A stretch of 28,990 bases of DNA from CAYUYV01 sp964474635 (lineage in GTDB: Bacteria > Pseudomonadota > Alphaproteobacteria > JAJFIK01), in assembly GCA_964474635.1 (NCBI GenBank), contig CAYYTT010000033.1, positions 1-28,990 of the forward strand, written 5' to 3'. Made by a program: the position numbers and the translations under genes. How positions within the stretch are numbered: position 1 is the stretch's first letter; each line of letters begins with the position of its first letter. Shown piece by piece: positions 15,896 through 23,619 of the stretch. The notes under the pieces are model-generated. The model was not told the origin of the DNA. It ran no database searches and was given only the letters and a program-made list of their open reading frames with translations.

Positions 15896-16126
15896 GTGCA
15901 TTCCTTCAAGACGATGCGGCCGGCATCTTCGCGTCTTGCCTGCCCATGGGCACTTTTGGCCCAATGGTCCGCGAACGAAGATGTTTTGTGCCGGACACGG
16001 ATGGCCACGATGAAGGCTTGGCCCCGGGGCCATCGCCTCAAGCCAACTTAAGATCTGGTAATCTTACACCAGCTTTTGCCGCAAACCGGACCTCCTTCGC
16101 AAGAGTGCAAGTCCGTTGGCCGGCCT

Positions 16127-17242
16127 TCACTCGTCTTCCAAATGGGCCCGAACATTGCCGGGCCACCGGTCGGCCCATTTGCGGATGGTCTTGACGAAGT
16201 CGCGCGGCGGATCCTCAGGCAGGACGATCTGCAAGGTTACGAGCTGATCGCCCGCCAGATTGGCTTTTTCCGGCTGGATGCCCCGGCCCTTCAGGCGCAG
16301 GGTCGTGCCTGTGTTGGAGCCGGGCGGAATGGTGAGGGCAACGGCGCCTTTCAGGGTGGGGACGCGCACCTTGGCGCCGAGCACCGCCTCCACAAGGCTT
16401 ACCGGCAGCGTGATGTGGATGTCGTTGTCTTCGCGGCGGAAGGTCTTGTGGGCCGTCACATCGACGGCGAGCAGCGCGTCGCCCGATTTGGAGCCCTCGG
16501 TTCGGCCCATGCCTTTAAGGCGGATCTGCTGACCATCGCGCACGCCGGCGGGAATGCGCACCTCAACGGTGCGGTCGCCCGACAGGCGCAGGCGTCGGCG
16601 GGTGCCAAGGGCTGCTTCCTCGAAACTCACCGTCGTGCGGTAGGCCTGATCGAGGGAGCCGCCCTCGCTCTCGCCCTTGCGCTCGCGCAAATTGCTGAAA
16701 AAATCCGCGAAAATTTCCTGGTAGCGCGACCGGACGGCTTCTTCGGTCTCCGCGCCATTGTCGCCCGGAAAGGACCGGCTGCGCCCGGATGACCCAGATC
16801 CTCCGGACGACCCAGATCCTCCAGACGATCCTAGCCCACCGGACGATCCTGTTCCGGATGTTCCTGACCCATTGGCGCCGTTGCGACCGGCAGCGCCGTC
16901 CTCACGCCGCGCCCGTGTCTCGGGCCGGTGCGTCGAGCCATTGGCGGTCCCGCTGGGGCGCGCACTGCCGGCGGTGCCCGACCGGTCCCGGTAGCGCGGG
17001 CGCGCCGAGCGGCGTCGCAGGGCGCCCGAGGCATCGATTTCGCCCCGGTCGAAGCGGCGCCGGCGGATCGGGTCCTTTAGGAACTCGTAGGCCGCGGTGA
17101 CTTCCTTAAAGCGCTCGGCGGTGGCGGCATTACCCGGATCCACGTCCGGGTGAAACCGTTTTGCCAGAAGCCGGTACGCGCTCTTGACCTCCGCATCGCT
17201 CGCACTGGCGCGGATTCCTAGAACTTCGTACGGATCTCGCAT
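16127..17242 (-). CDS. J-domain co-chaperone, DnaJ/CbpA type without zinc finger
   Basis: J-proteins deliver substrates to DnaK and stimulate its ATPase. Here the J domain covers residues 1 to about 70 (DPYEVLGI, HPD at 31-33, DPIRRRRFDRGE). A long disordered linker (about 70-175) is rich in Arg/Ser and then almost pure Gly/Ser. The C-terminal substrate-binding domains follow (about 195-370), with VEVRIPAGVRDGQQIRLKGMG and LPVSLVEAVLGAKVRVPTL. There is no CxxCxGxG zinc domain, so it is a class B protein like CbpA rather than DnaJ proper. The start at 17242 has GGGGTGAG just upstream. The linker is built from 18-bp tandem repeats. The 230 bases upstream to the Sel1 gene show no gene. Confidence 0.92.
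   Translation of the reverse strand: MRDPYEVLGIRASASDAEVKSAYRLLAKRFHPDVDPGNAATAERFKEVTAAYEFLKDPIRRRRFDRGEIDASGALRRRSARPRYRDRSGTAGSARPSGTANGSTHRPETRARREDGAAGRNGANGSGTSGTGSSGGLGSSGGSGSSGGSGSSGRSRSFPGDNGAETEEAVRSRYQEIFADFFSNLRERKGESEGGSLDQAYRTTVSFEEAALGTRRRLRLSGDRTVEVRIPAGVRDGQQIRLKGMGRTEGSKSGDALLAVDVTAHKTFRREDNDIHITLPVSLVEAVLGAKVRVPTLKGAVALTIPPGSNTGTTLRLKGRGIQPEKANLAGDQLVTLQIVLPEDPPRDFVKTIRKWADRWPGNVRAHLEDE
16788..16856. repeat. 18-bp minisatellite encoding the Gly/Ser linker of the J-protein
   Basis: Units start at 16788, 16806 and 16824 (18 bases each), with a shortened unit at 16842. The first two differ at only two positions. In the J-protein frame each unit adds six residues of the SSGGSG type. 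Its length could vary between strains. Confidence 0.8.
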
Positions 17243-17472
17243 TCACTCACCCCGCTCAAGGCGTCGCCGCGTCCAAGGGCGCCGCCGGGCCTATCATCGC
17301 CCAAGTTCATCATCGTTCCGTTGAAAACCGTTTGTGCATGCTCGCCATTGCCCGGCAGACCAGTGCTCTGCAGACCGGGGCGCGGCTCGCAGGTGCGAGG
17401 ACCCGTGGACTGGCTGGTGGCGACCCGATCCCCCAGAGCGGCGCCCATACCGACCTGCTTTGCAACCTGCCG

Positions 17473-18300
17473 TCAATCAAGGCCTCCGGGCGGAGGGTCC
17501 GCCGCGTCAAGACCTGTTCCCTTTAACAGGGTGTTGATGTCTTTCCGCGGCGAATTTGAGGCCGGCGCTTGCTCCCGTGCCCCATCCGCGCCCGCGGGGC
17601 GGGCCGCGAAGGCGGGCAACACGATGCCATTGGCGGCGAGGCGGTCGGCGGCGACCTGCGCGTCCTCTTGGCCCTGGCGCGCGGCGGCAAGGTAATAGGC
17701 GAGGGCGGCCGTGCGATCCCGCGTGACCCCTTCGCCGGCCTCAAGTTGACGTGCCAAAAGGAATTGGGCTTGGGGATTGGCGGCCCGGGCCCCGCGGTAG
17801 AACCATCGAGTGGCCGTGCGGGCATCGGCGGGGCCGCCTTCGCCATTGAGGATCATCAGGCCCAAATTGGCCATGGCGGCCGTGTGCCCGATATCCGCGG
17901 CGCGCCGATAGGCCTGGCGCGCGGCCTTCAGGTTCTGGGGCACGCCGAGGCCCTTGCGCAGCATGTGGCCCACATTGCGCAGGGCCGAAACATCGCCGCG
18001 ATTGCCGAGCCGCTGGAATAGGGCAAAGGCCGCCGCATAGTCCCCGGCATCATAGGCCGCGACGGCCCGGTCGAAGTCCGTCGGCGCACCGTCGGCTTGC
18101 CCACGAGCCGTTTCGGCCTGGGCGTTCTCAACCGGTGCCAGTGTGTCCGGTGCCAGTGTGTCCGGTGCTGGCGTATTTTGGGCCATGGCCGCAAGGGGAA
18201 GCCAGCAGGCCGCGGCCAGCGCGACAAGGCGTGTACGTGCGCAAGGGCGCCCTTTTTGTCCCTGTCGGCGAGACCCGTGCGTTCGATGAAAATCGCCCAA
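17473..18300 (-). CDS. Exported Sel1/TPR-like repeat protein
   Basis: The mature part contains three to four Sel1-type helix pairs: AAFALFQRLGNRGDVSALRNVGHMLRKGLGV, AYRRAADIGHTAAMANLGLMILNGEGG, WFYRGARAANPQAQFLLARQLEAGEGV and AYYLAAARQGQEDAQVAADRLAANG. Sel1 repeats mediate protein-protein contacts. A signal peptide (hydrophobic LVALAAACWLPLAAMA) shows export. The start is unsure. The frame is open to beyond 18402 with ATGs at 18402, 18390 and 18381, but the residues before the signal peptide look non-coding and none has a ribosome binding site. TTG 18300 has GGGGTGG six bases upstream and gives a signal peptide of normal length. The gene is divergent from pdxH. Confidence 0.75.
   Translation of the reverse strand: MGDFHRTHGSRRQGQKGRPCARTRLVALAAACWLPLAAMAQNTPAPDTLAPDTLAPVENAQAETARGQADGAPTDFDRAVAAYDAGDYAAAFALFQRLGNRGDVSALRNVGHMLRKGLGVPQNLKAARQAYRRAADIGHTAAMANLGLMILNGEGGPADARTATRWFYRGARAANPQAQFLLARQLEAGEGVTRDRTAALAYYLAAARQGQEDAQVAADRLAANGIVLPAFAARPAGADGAREQAPASNSPRKDINTLLKGTGLDAADPPPGGLD
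18132..18176. repeat. 15-bp tandem repeat inside the Sel1-protein gene
   Basis: CCGGTGCCAGTGTGT occurs twice exactly (18132 and 18147) and once diverged (18162). On the minus strand it encodes the repeated APDTL spacer just after the signal peptide. Confidence 0.8.
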
Positions 18301-18429
18301 GCCCGGCCACCCCGGTGTCTCGGCCCAGCGCCGTGCCGATCCTCGTCCCCTCGGGAGCGGCTTATCCGCCCACGCCAGCATTTCACGCATCCGGCCCGCC
18401 ATAATCCGTGCACATACCCCGCAAGTCCC

Positions 18430-18435
18430 TATAAT
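18430..18435 (+). promoter_or_regulatory. Perfect TATAAT, possible -10 box of pdxH
   Basis: TATAAT stands in a locally AT-rich patch in the divergent gap between the Sel1 gene and pdxH, about 100 bases before the pdxH start. No good -35 box lies 16-18 bases upstream, so this is only a candidate, perhaps activator-dependent. Confidence 0.3.
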
Positions 18436-18535
18436 GGAATTATCGAAATCTGTCGCCTTTTTCCCGGTGTTGCGGCGCCCGATCTTGCCCCGGGGGCGTG
18501 CCGGACAACGGGTGCATCCGAGGAGTTTCCAGCCC

Positions 18536-19171
18536 ATGGCCGATCCGCAGCCGCGACCCGCCACCGAGAGCGTGCGCGCCGAAAGCCTCATTGAGGGCGA
18601 GGACCCCTTTGCGTTGTTCAATCAATGGTTGAAGGAGGCCGAGGGCAGCGAGCCGGCCGATGCCAACGCGATGACCCTCGCCACCGTGGACGCCCATGGT
18701 ATGCCGGATGCGCGCATCGTACTGCTCAAAGGGCTGCGAGACGGCCAGTTCGTTTTTTATACCAACACGTTGAGCATCAAGGGTTGCCAGCTTGCCGACC
18801 AGGGCAGGGCGGCCCTGTGTTTCCACTGGAAAAGCCTTGCCCGTCAGGTGCGTCTGCGCGGCGCCGTGGAGCAGGTCTCCGACGCGGAAGCCGACGCCTA
18901 TTTCGCCACGCGCCCGCGCGGCAGCCAGATCGGTGCCTGGGCGTCACGCCAGTCCCAGACGCTCGGCCAACGCGGAGATTTAAAAAGCGCCGTTGCTGAA
19001 ACCGAGCAGCGTTTCGACGGCAGCGCGGTGCCCCGTCCGCCCCATTGGTCGGGCTACGCCTTGACGCCGGTCCGGATGGAGTTTTGGCAGGATCAACCCT
19101 ACCGTCTGCATGATCGTCTCGTGTTTGAAAAAGACGGGGCAGCCTGGACGACCTGCCGCCTGTTTCCCTGA
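18536..19171 (+). CDS. pdxH: Pyridoxine/pyridoxamine 5'-phosphate oxidase PdxH
   Basis: PdxH is an FMN flavoenzyme that oxidises pyridoxine or pyridoxamine phosphate to pyridoxal phosphate. The 211-residue protein shows the full family pattern: DPFALFNQWL, NAMTLATVDAHGMPDARIVLLKGL, FVFYTNTLSIKGCQLA, ALCFHWKSLARQVRLRGAVE (FMN contacts), FATRPRGSQIGAWAS, and the C-terminal domain with EFWQDQPYRLHDR and the ending CRLFP. The start is ATG 18536 with AGGAG ten bases upstream. The open frame extends to 18434, but that part is atypical of PdxH. It lies near a J-domain gene, and the phosphotransferase/kinase fusion follows after 42 bases. Confidence 0.96.
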   Translation: MADPQPRPATESVRAESLIEGEDPFALFNQWLKEAEGSEPADANAMTLATVDAHGMPDARIVLLKGLRDGQFVFYTNTLSIKGCQLADQGRAALCFHWKSLARQVRLRGAVEQVSDAEADAYFATRPRGSQIGAWASRQSQTLGQRGDLKSAVAETEQRFDGSAVPRPPHWSGYALTPVRMEFWQDQPYRLHDRLVFEKDGAAWTTCRLFP

Positions 19172-19213
19172 CGGACGACGGTGAGGCACCGCACTGGCAA
19201 GGGGGAGGAGCCA

Positions 19214-20854
19214 ATGACGGGGGCGGACGAAACGACCGGCGGAGCGTCCGGCGATGCGGCGGGCGCGGAGCGGGCGGACCAGATGCGGGTGCGCCAGGCC
19301 CTCCAGTCGGGAGCGCCTTTCGGTGTCAAACCGGCCGATGTGGAGGTGATCGAGACCCATATCGCCGTGGTGTTTCTGGTCGGTCATTGTGCCTACAAAA
19401 TGAAAAAGGCGACGGCCCTTGGCTATCTCAACTTTGTGGGCCTCGCCAACCGCCGCGCCATGCTCGAAAAAGAGCATCGTCTCAATAAGCGGACCGCGCC
19501 GGATCTCTATCGGCGGGTCCTGCCCGTGACCATGGAGACCGATGGCCGCCTTGTCCTGGAGGGGCGCGGTAAGCCGGTGGAATGGCTGCTTGAAATGGTC
19601 CGCTTCCCCCAGGACGCCCTGCTGCGCAATTGGCTTGAGCCTGAGCCCGGTCTTGCTCTGCCTTCAGAAGGCCTCGCGGCCCCCCTCGGTCTTGCGATTC
19701 GGGATCTCCATGCCAGTCTCGGCCCCTGCCTCACACAGGGGTGGGCGCGCAGTCTGGAAGGCGTCGTGGACAACATCACGGGGCACCTGAGGGACGGGAT
19801 CGGCCCGGTTCTCGACCGGGACGCGGTCGACCGCTACGAGGCGCGGGCCCGGACGCTCCTGGCCGAGTTGGTCGGCCGGCTCGAAGAGCGGGCCCGGGCC
19901 GGGTATGTGCGCCTGTGCCACGGCGATCTGCATACGGCCAATATCGTCGTGCTGGACGGGCGTCCGGTCCTGTTCGACTGCATTGAGTTCAATGACACCA
20001 TCGCCTGTCAGGACACCCTCTATGACCTCAGTTTCCTCCTGATGGACTGCGCCCGTCGCGGGCGGCGCGATTTCGGCAATCGGGTGTTCAATGCCTATCT
20101 TGGCGGCCTTGACCGGGCCGATTTCTCCGCCGCCCTGACCGGGCTCGCGGCGCTGCCCCTCTATCTGGGCCTGCGGGCAGCGATCCGGGCCCATGTGTGT
20201 GTCGCGCAAATCCGCGGCGCGGCGGCGGACGGTCTGTCCGAAACGGCCATCGCTACGGCGATCCGGGAGGCCCGGGCCTATCTTGCCCTCGCCGAGCGCT
20301 TGAGCGCGCCCACGGGAACGCGCCTGGTGGCGCTGGGCGGCCTGTCGGGATCGGGCAAATCGACGGTGGCGCGCGATTGCGCCGATGCGCTGCCGGGTCC
20401 GGCGGGGGCCGTCATTCTGCGCAGCGACGAGATCCGCAAACGCGCCTTCGGGGTCCGCGCGAGCGAGCCGCTGCCCAGCGAGGCCTATCAGCCGCAGGTC
20501 AGCGCCATGGTTTACGAAATGCTCGCGGAGGAGGCCGCCACGGCCCTGCGCTCGGGTCTGAGCGTGATCATGGACGCGGTTTTCGCGAGGCCCGCAGAAC
20601 GCGACGCCGCAGAGCGTGTGGCGGCCAAAGCCGGAGTCCTGTTTACGGGCGCATGGCTTGAGGCCGATCCGGCCATCATGGCGGCGCGGATCCGGGGCCG
20701 GCGCGGCGACGCGTCCGATGCGACCGAGGACACCCTGCGCGCCCAGTTGGACTACGACCTCGGCGCCATGGCCTGGACCCGCATGGACAGCGGCGCAGAC
20801 CGCGCGGCCAACCGGTTGCGCCTTTTGGAGATCCTCGGCCTGCCCGCCAGTTGA
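19214..20854 (+). CDS. Aminoglycoside phosphotransferase-like / P-loop kinase fusion
   Basis: This 546-residue protein joins two kinase folds. The N-terminal part (to about 300) is of the aminoglycoside phosphotransferase type: AYKMKKATALGYLNF (nucleotide Lys region), the Brenner motif HGDLHTAN at 236-243, and FDCIEFND at about 254-261, which supplies the metal-binding Asp. The C-terminal part is a gluconokinase/adenylylsulfate-kinase-like P-loop domain with GGLSGSGKST (catalytic Lys about 382) and RSDEIRK. This fused architecture recurs in proteobacteria. Its substrate is unknown and drug resistance should not be assumed. The start is ATG 19214 behind a GGGGGAGGAG stretch. Confidence 0.9.
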   Translation: MTGADETTGGASGDAAGAERADQMRVRQALQSGAPFGVKPADVEVIETHIAVVFLVGHCAYKMKKATALGYLNFVGLANRRAMLEKEHRLNKRTAPDLYRRVLPVTMETDGRLVLEGRGKPVEWLLEMVRFPQDALLRNWLEPEPGLALPSEGLAAPLGLAIRDLHASLGPCLTQGWARSLEGVVDNITGHLRDGIGPVLDRDAVDRYEARARTLLAELVGRLEERARAGYVRLCHGDLHTANIVVLDGRPVLFDCIEFNDTIACQDTLYDLSFLLMDCARRGRRDFGNRVFNAYLGGLDRADFSAALTGLAALPLYLGLRAAIRAHVCVAQIRGAAADGLSETAIATAIREARAYLALAERLSAPTGTRLVALGGLSGSGKSTVARDCADALPGPAGAVILRSDEIRKRAFGVRASEPLPSEAYQPQVSAMVYEMLAEEAATALRSGLSVIMDAVFARPAERDAAERVAAKAGVLFTGAWLEADPAIMAARIRGRRGDASDATEDTLRAQLDYDLGAMAWTRMDSGADRAANRLRLLEILGLPAS

Positions 20855-20873
20855 GCCGGTAGCGGCGGAGCGC

Positions 20874-20902
20874 TTGGCCCGCAAGGGCGCGCGCACTACA
20901 GT
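20874..20902 (+). promoter_or_regulatory. Possible promoter of the acyl-CoA synthetase gene
   Basis: TTGGCC (20874-20879), a 17-base spacer and TACAGT (20897-20902) match the sigma70 layout in the gap before the acyl-CoA synthetase. Transcription would begin near 20909, just before an inverted repeat. Confidence 0.35.
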
Positions 20903-20920
20903 TTCTTCAGCAAATGAACG

Positions 20921-20939
20921 CCGAATGCCGGCCATTCGG
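20921..20939. promoter_or_regulatory. Inverted repeat CCGAATG-n5-CATTCGG, operator-like
   Basis: Two perfect 7-base arms flank CCGGC, 54 bases before the acyl-CoA synthetase start and directly downstream of the candidate promoter. The size and position suit a dimeric repressor such as a TetR- or GntR-type acyl-CoA regulator. A small mRNA hairpin is the alternative. Confidence 0.4.
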
Positions 20940-20993
20940 ACCAATCAACACGGCCTTCGAACGTGCTCGAAAGGCCCCAGGCGGGAGCGACCC

Positions 20994-22634
20994 ATGTTTG
21001 GACTCATGCAGGACTGGCCCCTGCTCATTCACACCATCCTCGACCATGCGGCGCGCAATCACGGCGAACGTGAGATCGTGACCCGGACACTTGAGGGCCC
21101 GATCCACCGCTACACCTACCGCGACCTGCATGTCCGGGCGCGCCGGGTGGCCAATGGTCTGACCGATATGGGCGTAAAGCTCGGCGACCGGATCGCGACC
21201 CTGGCCTGGAACACCCATCGCCATGCGGAAATCTGGTACGGCGCCATGGGCATGGGCGCCGTGTGCCACACGGTGAACCCGCGCCTGTTTCCGGCCCAGA
21301 TCGCCTACATCATCAATCACGCCGAAGACGACGTGATGTTCGTGGACACGACCTTCGTGAAGATCCTGGAGGCCATCAAGGACGACATCGCCCGGATCAA
21401 GGCCTTCGTGATCCTCACCGATCGCGATCACATGCCCGACACGAGCCTGCCCAACGCCATCTGCTATGAGGACTGGGTGGAGGGGCAGTCGCCCGATTTC
21501 GTCTGGCCGCAATTCGATGAGAACACGGCCGCCGGCATTTGCTACACTTCGGGCACGACTGGAAACCCCAAGGGCGTTGTGTATTCTCACCGGTCGAATG
21601 TTCTGCACACGCTTGCAGTCAACAACGCCGATGGCATCGGCATGAAGAGCACGGACAATGTGCTGCCCGTCGTGCCCATGTTCCACGCCAACGCCTGGGC
21701 CATCATTTTCGGGGCCCCGTCCGCGGGCACGAAGCTCGTTCTGCCCGGCGCGCGCATGGACGGGGAGGCCATTTACGAACTTCTCGACCAGGAACAGATT
21801 TCCATCACGGCCGCCGTGCCGACGATCTGGCTGATGCTGCTGCAATATCTTGAGCAGACCAACAAGCCGCTCGACCACTTGCGCCGGGTCATCATCGGCG
21901 GGTCCGCCGCGCCGCGCAGCATGATCGACACCTTCAAGAAGCGCTACAATGTCGATGTGCTGCATGCCTGGGGCATGACCGAAATGAGCCCCATGGGTAC
22001 GTTGTCCCAGCCGAAATTCGGCATGGACGCGCTGCCCTGGGAAGATCAGCTCGACCTGCGCTGCAAGCAGGGCCGGGTGCCCTATACCGTCGAGATGAAG
22101 ATCGTGGACGATGCCGGCGCGGAACTGCCTTGGGATGGCAAGACTTTCGGGCGCCTCATGGTGCGCGGCCCGGCGGTCTCGGCGGCTTATCTGCGCGGTG
22201 ACGGCGGCGATATTCTCGATGGGGAAGGCTTTTTCGACACCGGCGACGTGGCCACCATCGACGGCCATGGCTTCATGCAGATCACCGACCGGGCCAAGGA
22301 CGTGATCAAGTCCGGCGGAGAGTGGATTTCCTCCATCGAAATCGAAAACCTGGCCGTGGGGCACCCCAAGGTGGCCGAGGCGGCCGTGATCGGCCTGCCG
22401 CATCCCAAATGGGATGAGCGCCCCTTGCTCGTGATCGTTCCCAAGGATGGCGAAAAACCGACCAAGGAAGAAGTGCTCGACTACCTGTCGGACAAGATCG
22501 CGAAATGGTGGATGCCGGACGATGTGGCCCTCGTGGAAGACATTCCGCACACGGCCACGGGCAAGATCCAGAAGGTCGAGTTGCGCGACCGCTTCAAGGA
22601 CTATGTTCTGCCCACGGCGAAGGACGCCGGCTAA
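20994..22634 (+). CDS. Acyl-CoA synthetase (AMP-forming), medium/long-chain type
   Basis: This enzyme activates a carboxylic acid to its CoA thioester through an acyl-adenylate. The 546-residue protein has the ANL-family signatures: P-loop YTSGTTGNPKGV (about 184-195), the motif HAWGMTEMSP, FDTGDVATID, and the hinge and C-terminal region DVIKSGGEWISS, ending with the catalytic Lys in TATGKIQK. The opening MFGLMQDWPLLIHTILDHAA and the length match the FadD-like/methylmercaptopropionate-CoA ligase (DmdB-like) group rather than E. coli FadD. A fatty or sulfur-containing acid is therefore possible as substrate. The start is ATG 20994 with GGGAG six bases upstream. The frame is open further upstream but lacks similarity there. 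Confidence 0.92.
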   Translation: MFGLMQDWPLLIHTILDHAARNHGEREIVTRTLEGPIHRYTYRDLHVRARRVANGLTDMGVKLGDRIATLAWNTHRHAEIWYGAMGMGAVCHTVNPRLFPAQIAYIINHAEDDVMFVDTTFVKILEAIKDDIARIKAFVILTDRDHMPDTSLPNAICYEDWVEGQSPDFVWPQFDENTAAGICYTSGTTGNPKGVVYSHRSNVLHTLAVNNADGIGMKSTDNVLPVVPMFHANAWAIIFGAPSAGTKLVLPGARMDGEAIYELLDQEQISITAAVPTIWLMLLQYLEQTNKPLDHLRRVIIGGSAAPRSMIDTFKKRYNVDVLHAWGMTEMSPMGTLSQPKFGMDALPWEDQLDLRCKQGRVPYTVEMKIVDDAGAELPWDGKTFGRLMVRGPAVSAAYLRGDGGDILDGEGFFDTGDVATIDGHGFMQITDRAKDVIKSGGEWISSIEIENLAVGHPKVAEAAVIGLPHPKWDERPLLVIVPKDGEKPTKEEVLDYLSDKIAKWWMPDDVALVEDIPHTATGKIQKVELRDRFKDYVLPTAKDAG

Positions 22635-22740
22635 GGGGAGCGGCGGGCGGCCGGTGAGGGCGGCCCGCGCCAAGCTTTGCGTGAATTGGCGGGAGGGGGG
22701 ACATCTGGCCCGCTCGCCGATGGCTTTGAAAGGAAAGACA

Positions 22741-23595
22741 ATGGCAGCAGATCGCAGTGGGGCGGGGGATCAGGCCCGCCCGTCGGGCGTTTTGGTCTGG
22801 TTCGGCCGGATCGCTTTTTTCTCGGGCCTTCTGGCCATCATTCTGGCGATGGTGGGCCCCCTTCTTTACCGCCAGGACGTGGTGGAGCTGCTGCCCGCCC
22901 TGTTGACCATTCCCGCGGCGCTCGTTCTGGCGGTCGTCGCCGTCCTGTTCGCCTTGTTGTTCATCCTGCTGTCTTTTGTGCTGAAGCCCCGGCCAGGCCT
23001 GTTTGGCCCCCTTTTCGGCGGTGTGGTGGGGCTTGCGCTCCTCGTGCAGATCGGGCCGATCGCGGGGCCGCTGGTGGTCGCCCGTTTCGCCCCGGATCTG
23101 GCAAAGGGCATGGACGTGCCCCCGCCCATCCACGACATCACCACGGACACGGACAATCCACCGCTGTTCCAGGCGCTGCTGGAGCGTCGGGCCCAGGACG
23201 GTGCGGTCAATCCGCCCGAATATGTCGATGACGGCGGTGAGGTCGCGGCCCAGCAAAAACAGGCCTATCCTGACATTCAGCCCCTGGTCTTGAACGCAAC
23301 GTCCGTGGGCGCCGTGCTCAACGATGCCAAGTCCGTCGCCCGGGATCTGGGCTGGACCGTCATCACGGAGGCGCGGCCGAGCGACGGCGCACCGGTCCAA
23401 GTGGGCCGGATGGAAGCCACCCAAACCAGTTTCTGGTTCGGGTTCACCGACGACATCGTGGTGCGTATCACGCAACAACCGAATGATGCCGTGCGCGTCG
23501 ATGTGCGCTCCAAATCCCGGGTCGGGATCAGCGATCTCGGCGCCAACGCCAAGCGCATCCGGGCCTTCCTCAGCCGTCTGAAAGAGCGCGCCTGA
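22741..23595 (+). CDS. DUF1499 family membrane protein
   Basis: The protein has 284 residues. Its N-terminal part contains three hydrophobic helices (about 20-40, 45-80 and 88-112). The C-terminal soluble region is the DUF1499 domain: TDNPPLFQALLERR, then YPDIQPLVLN, GRMEATQTSFWFGFTDDIVVRI and VDVRSKSRVGISDLGANAKRIRAFL. The role of the family is unknown. The start is ATG 22741 with AAAGGA six bases upstream. An in-frame ATG at 22720 is less well placed. It ends 24 bases from the convergent DUF4174 gene, with no clear terminator between them. Confidence 0.9.
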   Translation: MAADRSGAGDQARPSGVLVWFGRIAFFSGLLAIILAMVGPLLYRQDVVELLPALLTIPAALVLAVVAVLFALLFILLSFVLKPRPGLFGPLFGGVVGLALLVQIGPIAGPLVVARFAPDLAKGMDVPPPIHDITTDTDNPPLFQALLERRAQDGAVNPPEYVDDGGEVAAQQKQAYPDIQPLVLNATSVGAVLNDAKSVARDLGWTVITEARPSDGAPVQVGRMEATQTSFWFGFTDDIVVRITQQPNDAVRVDVRSKSRVGISDLGANAKRIRAFLSRLKERA

Positions 23596-23619
23596 GGCAC
23601 GGCGCGACCATGGGCGGTC

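Noticed and set aside
16788..16856. CRISPR-like or iteron array
   Set aside because: The units are contiguous 18-mers without spacers and lie in frame within the J-protein linker.
19214..20260. Aminoglycoside resistance gene
   Set aside because: The Brenner motif alone does not show drug resistance. The fusion with a P-loop kinase and the housekeeping context point to a metabolic enzyme.
20907..22673. 588-codon open frame on - opposite the acyl-CoA synthetase
   Set aside because: It is fully antisense to a gene with complete family motifs and no known domain is visible in it. Long antisense frames are expected at this GC content.
22639..22675. Terminator after the acyl-CoA synthetase
   Set aside because: GC-rich inverted sequence is present, but the stem is short and no T-run follows.
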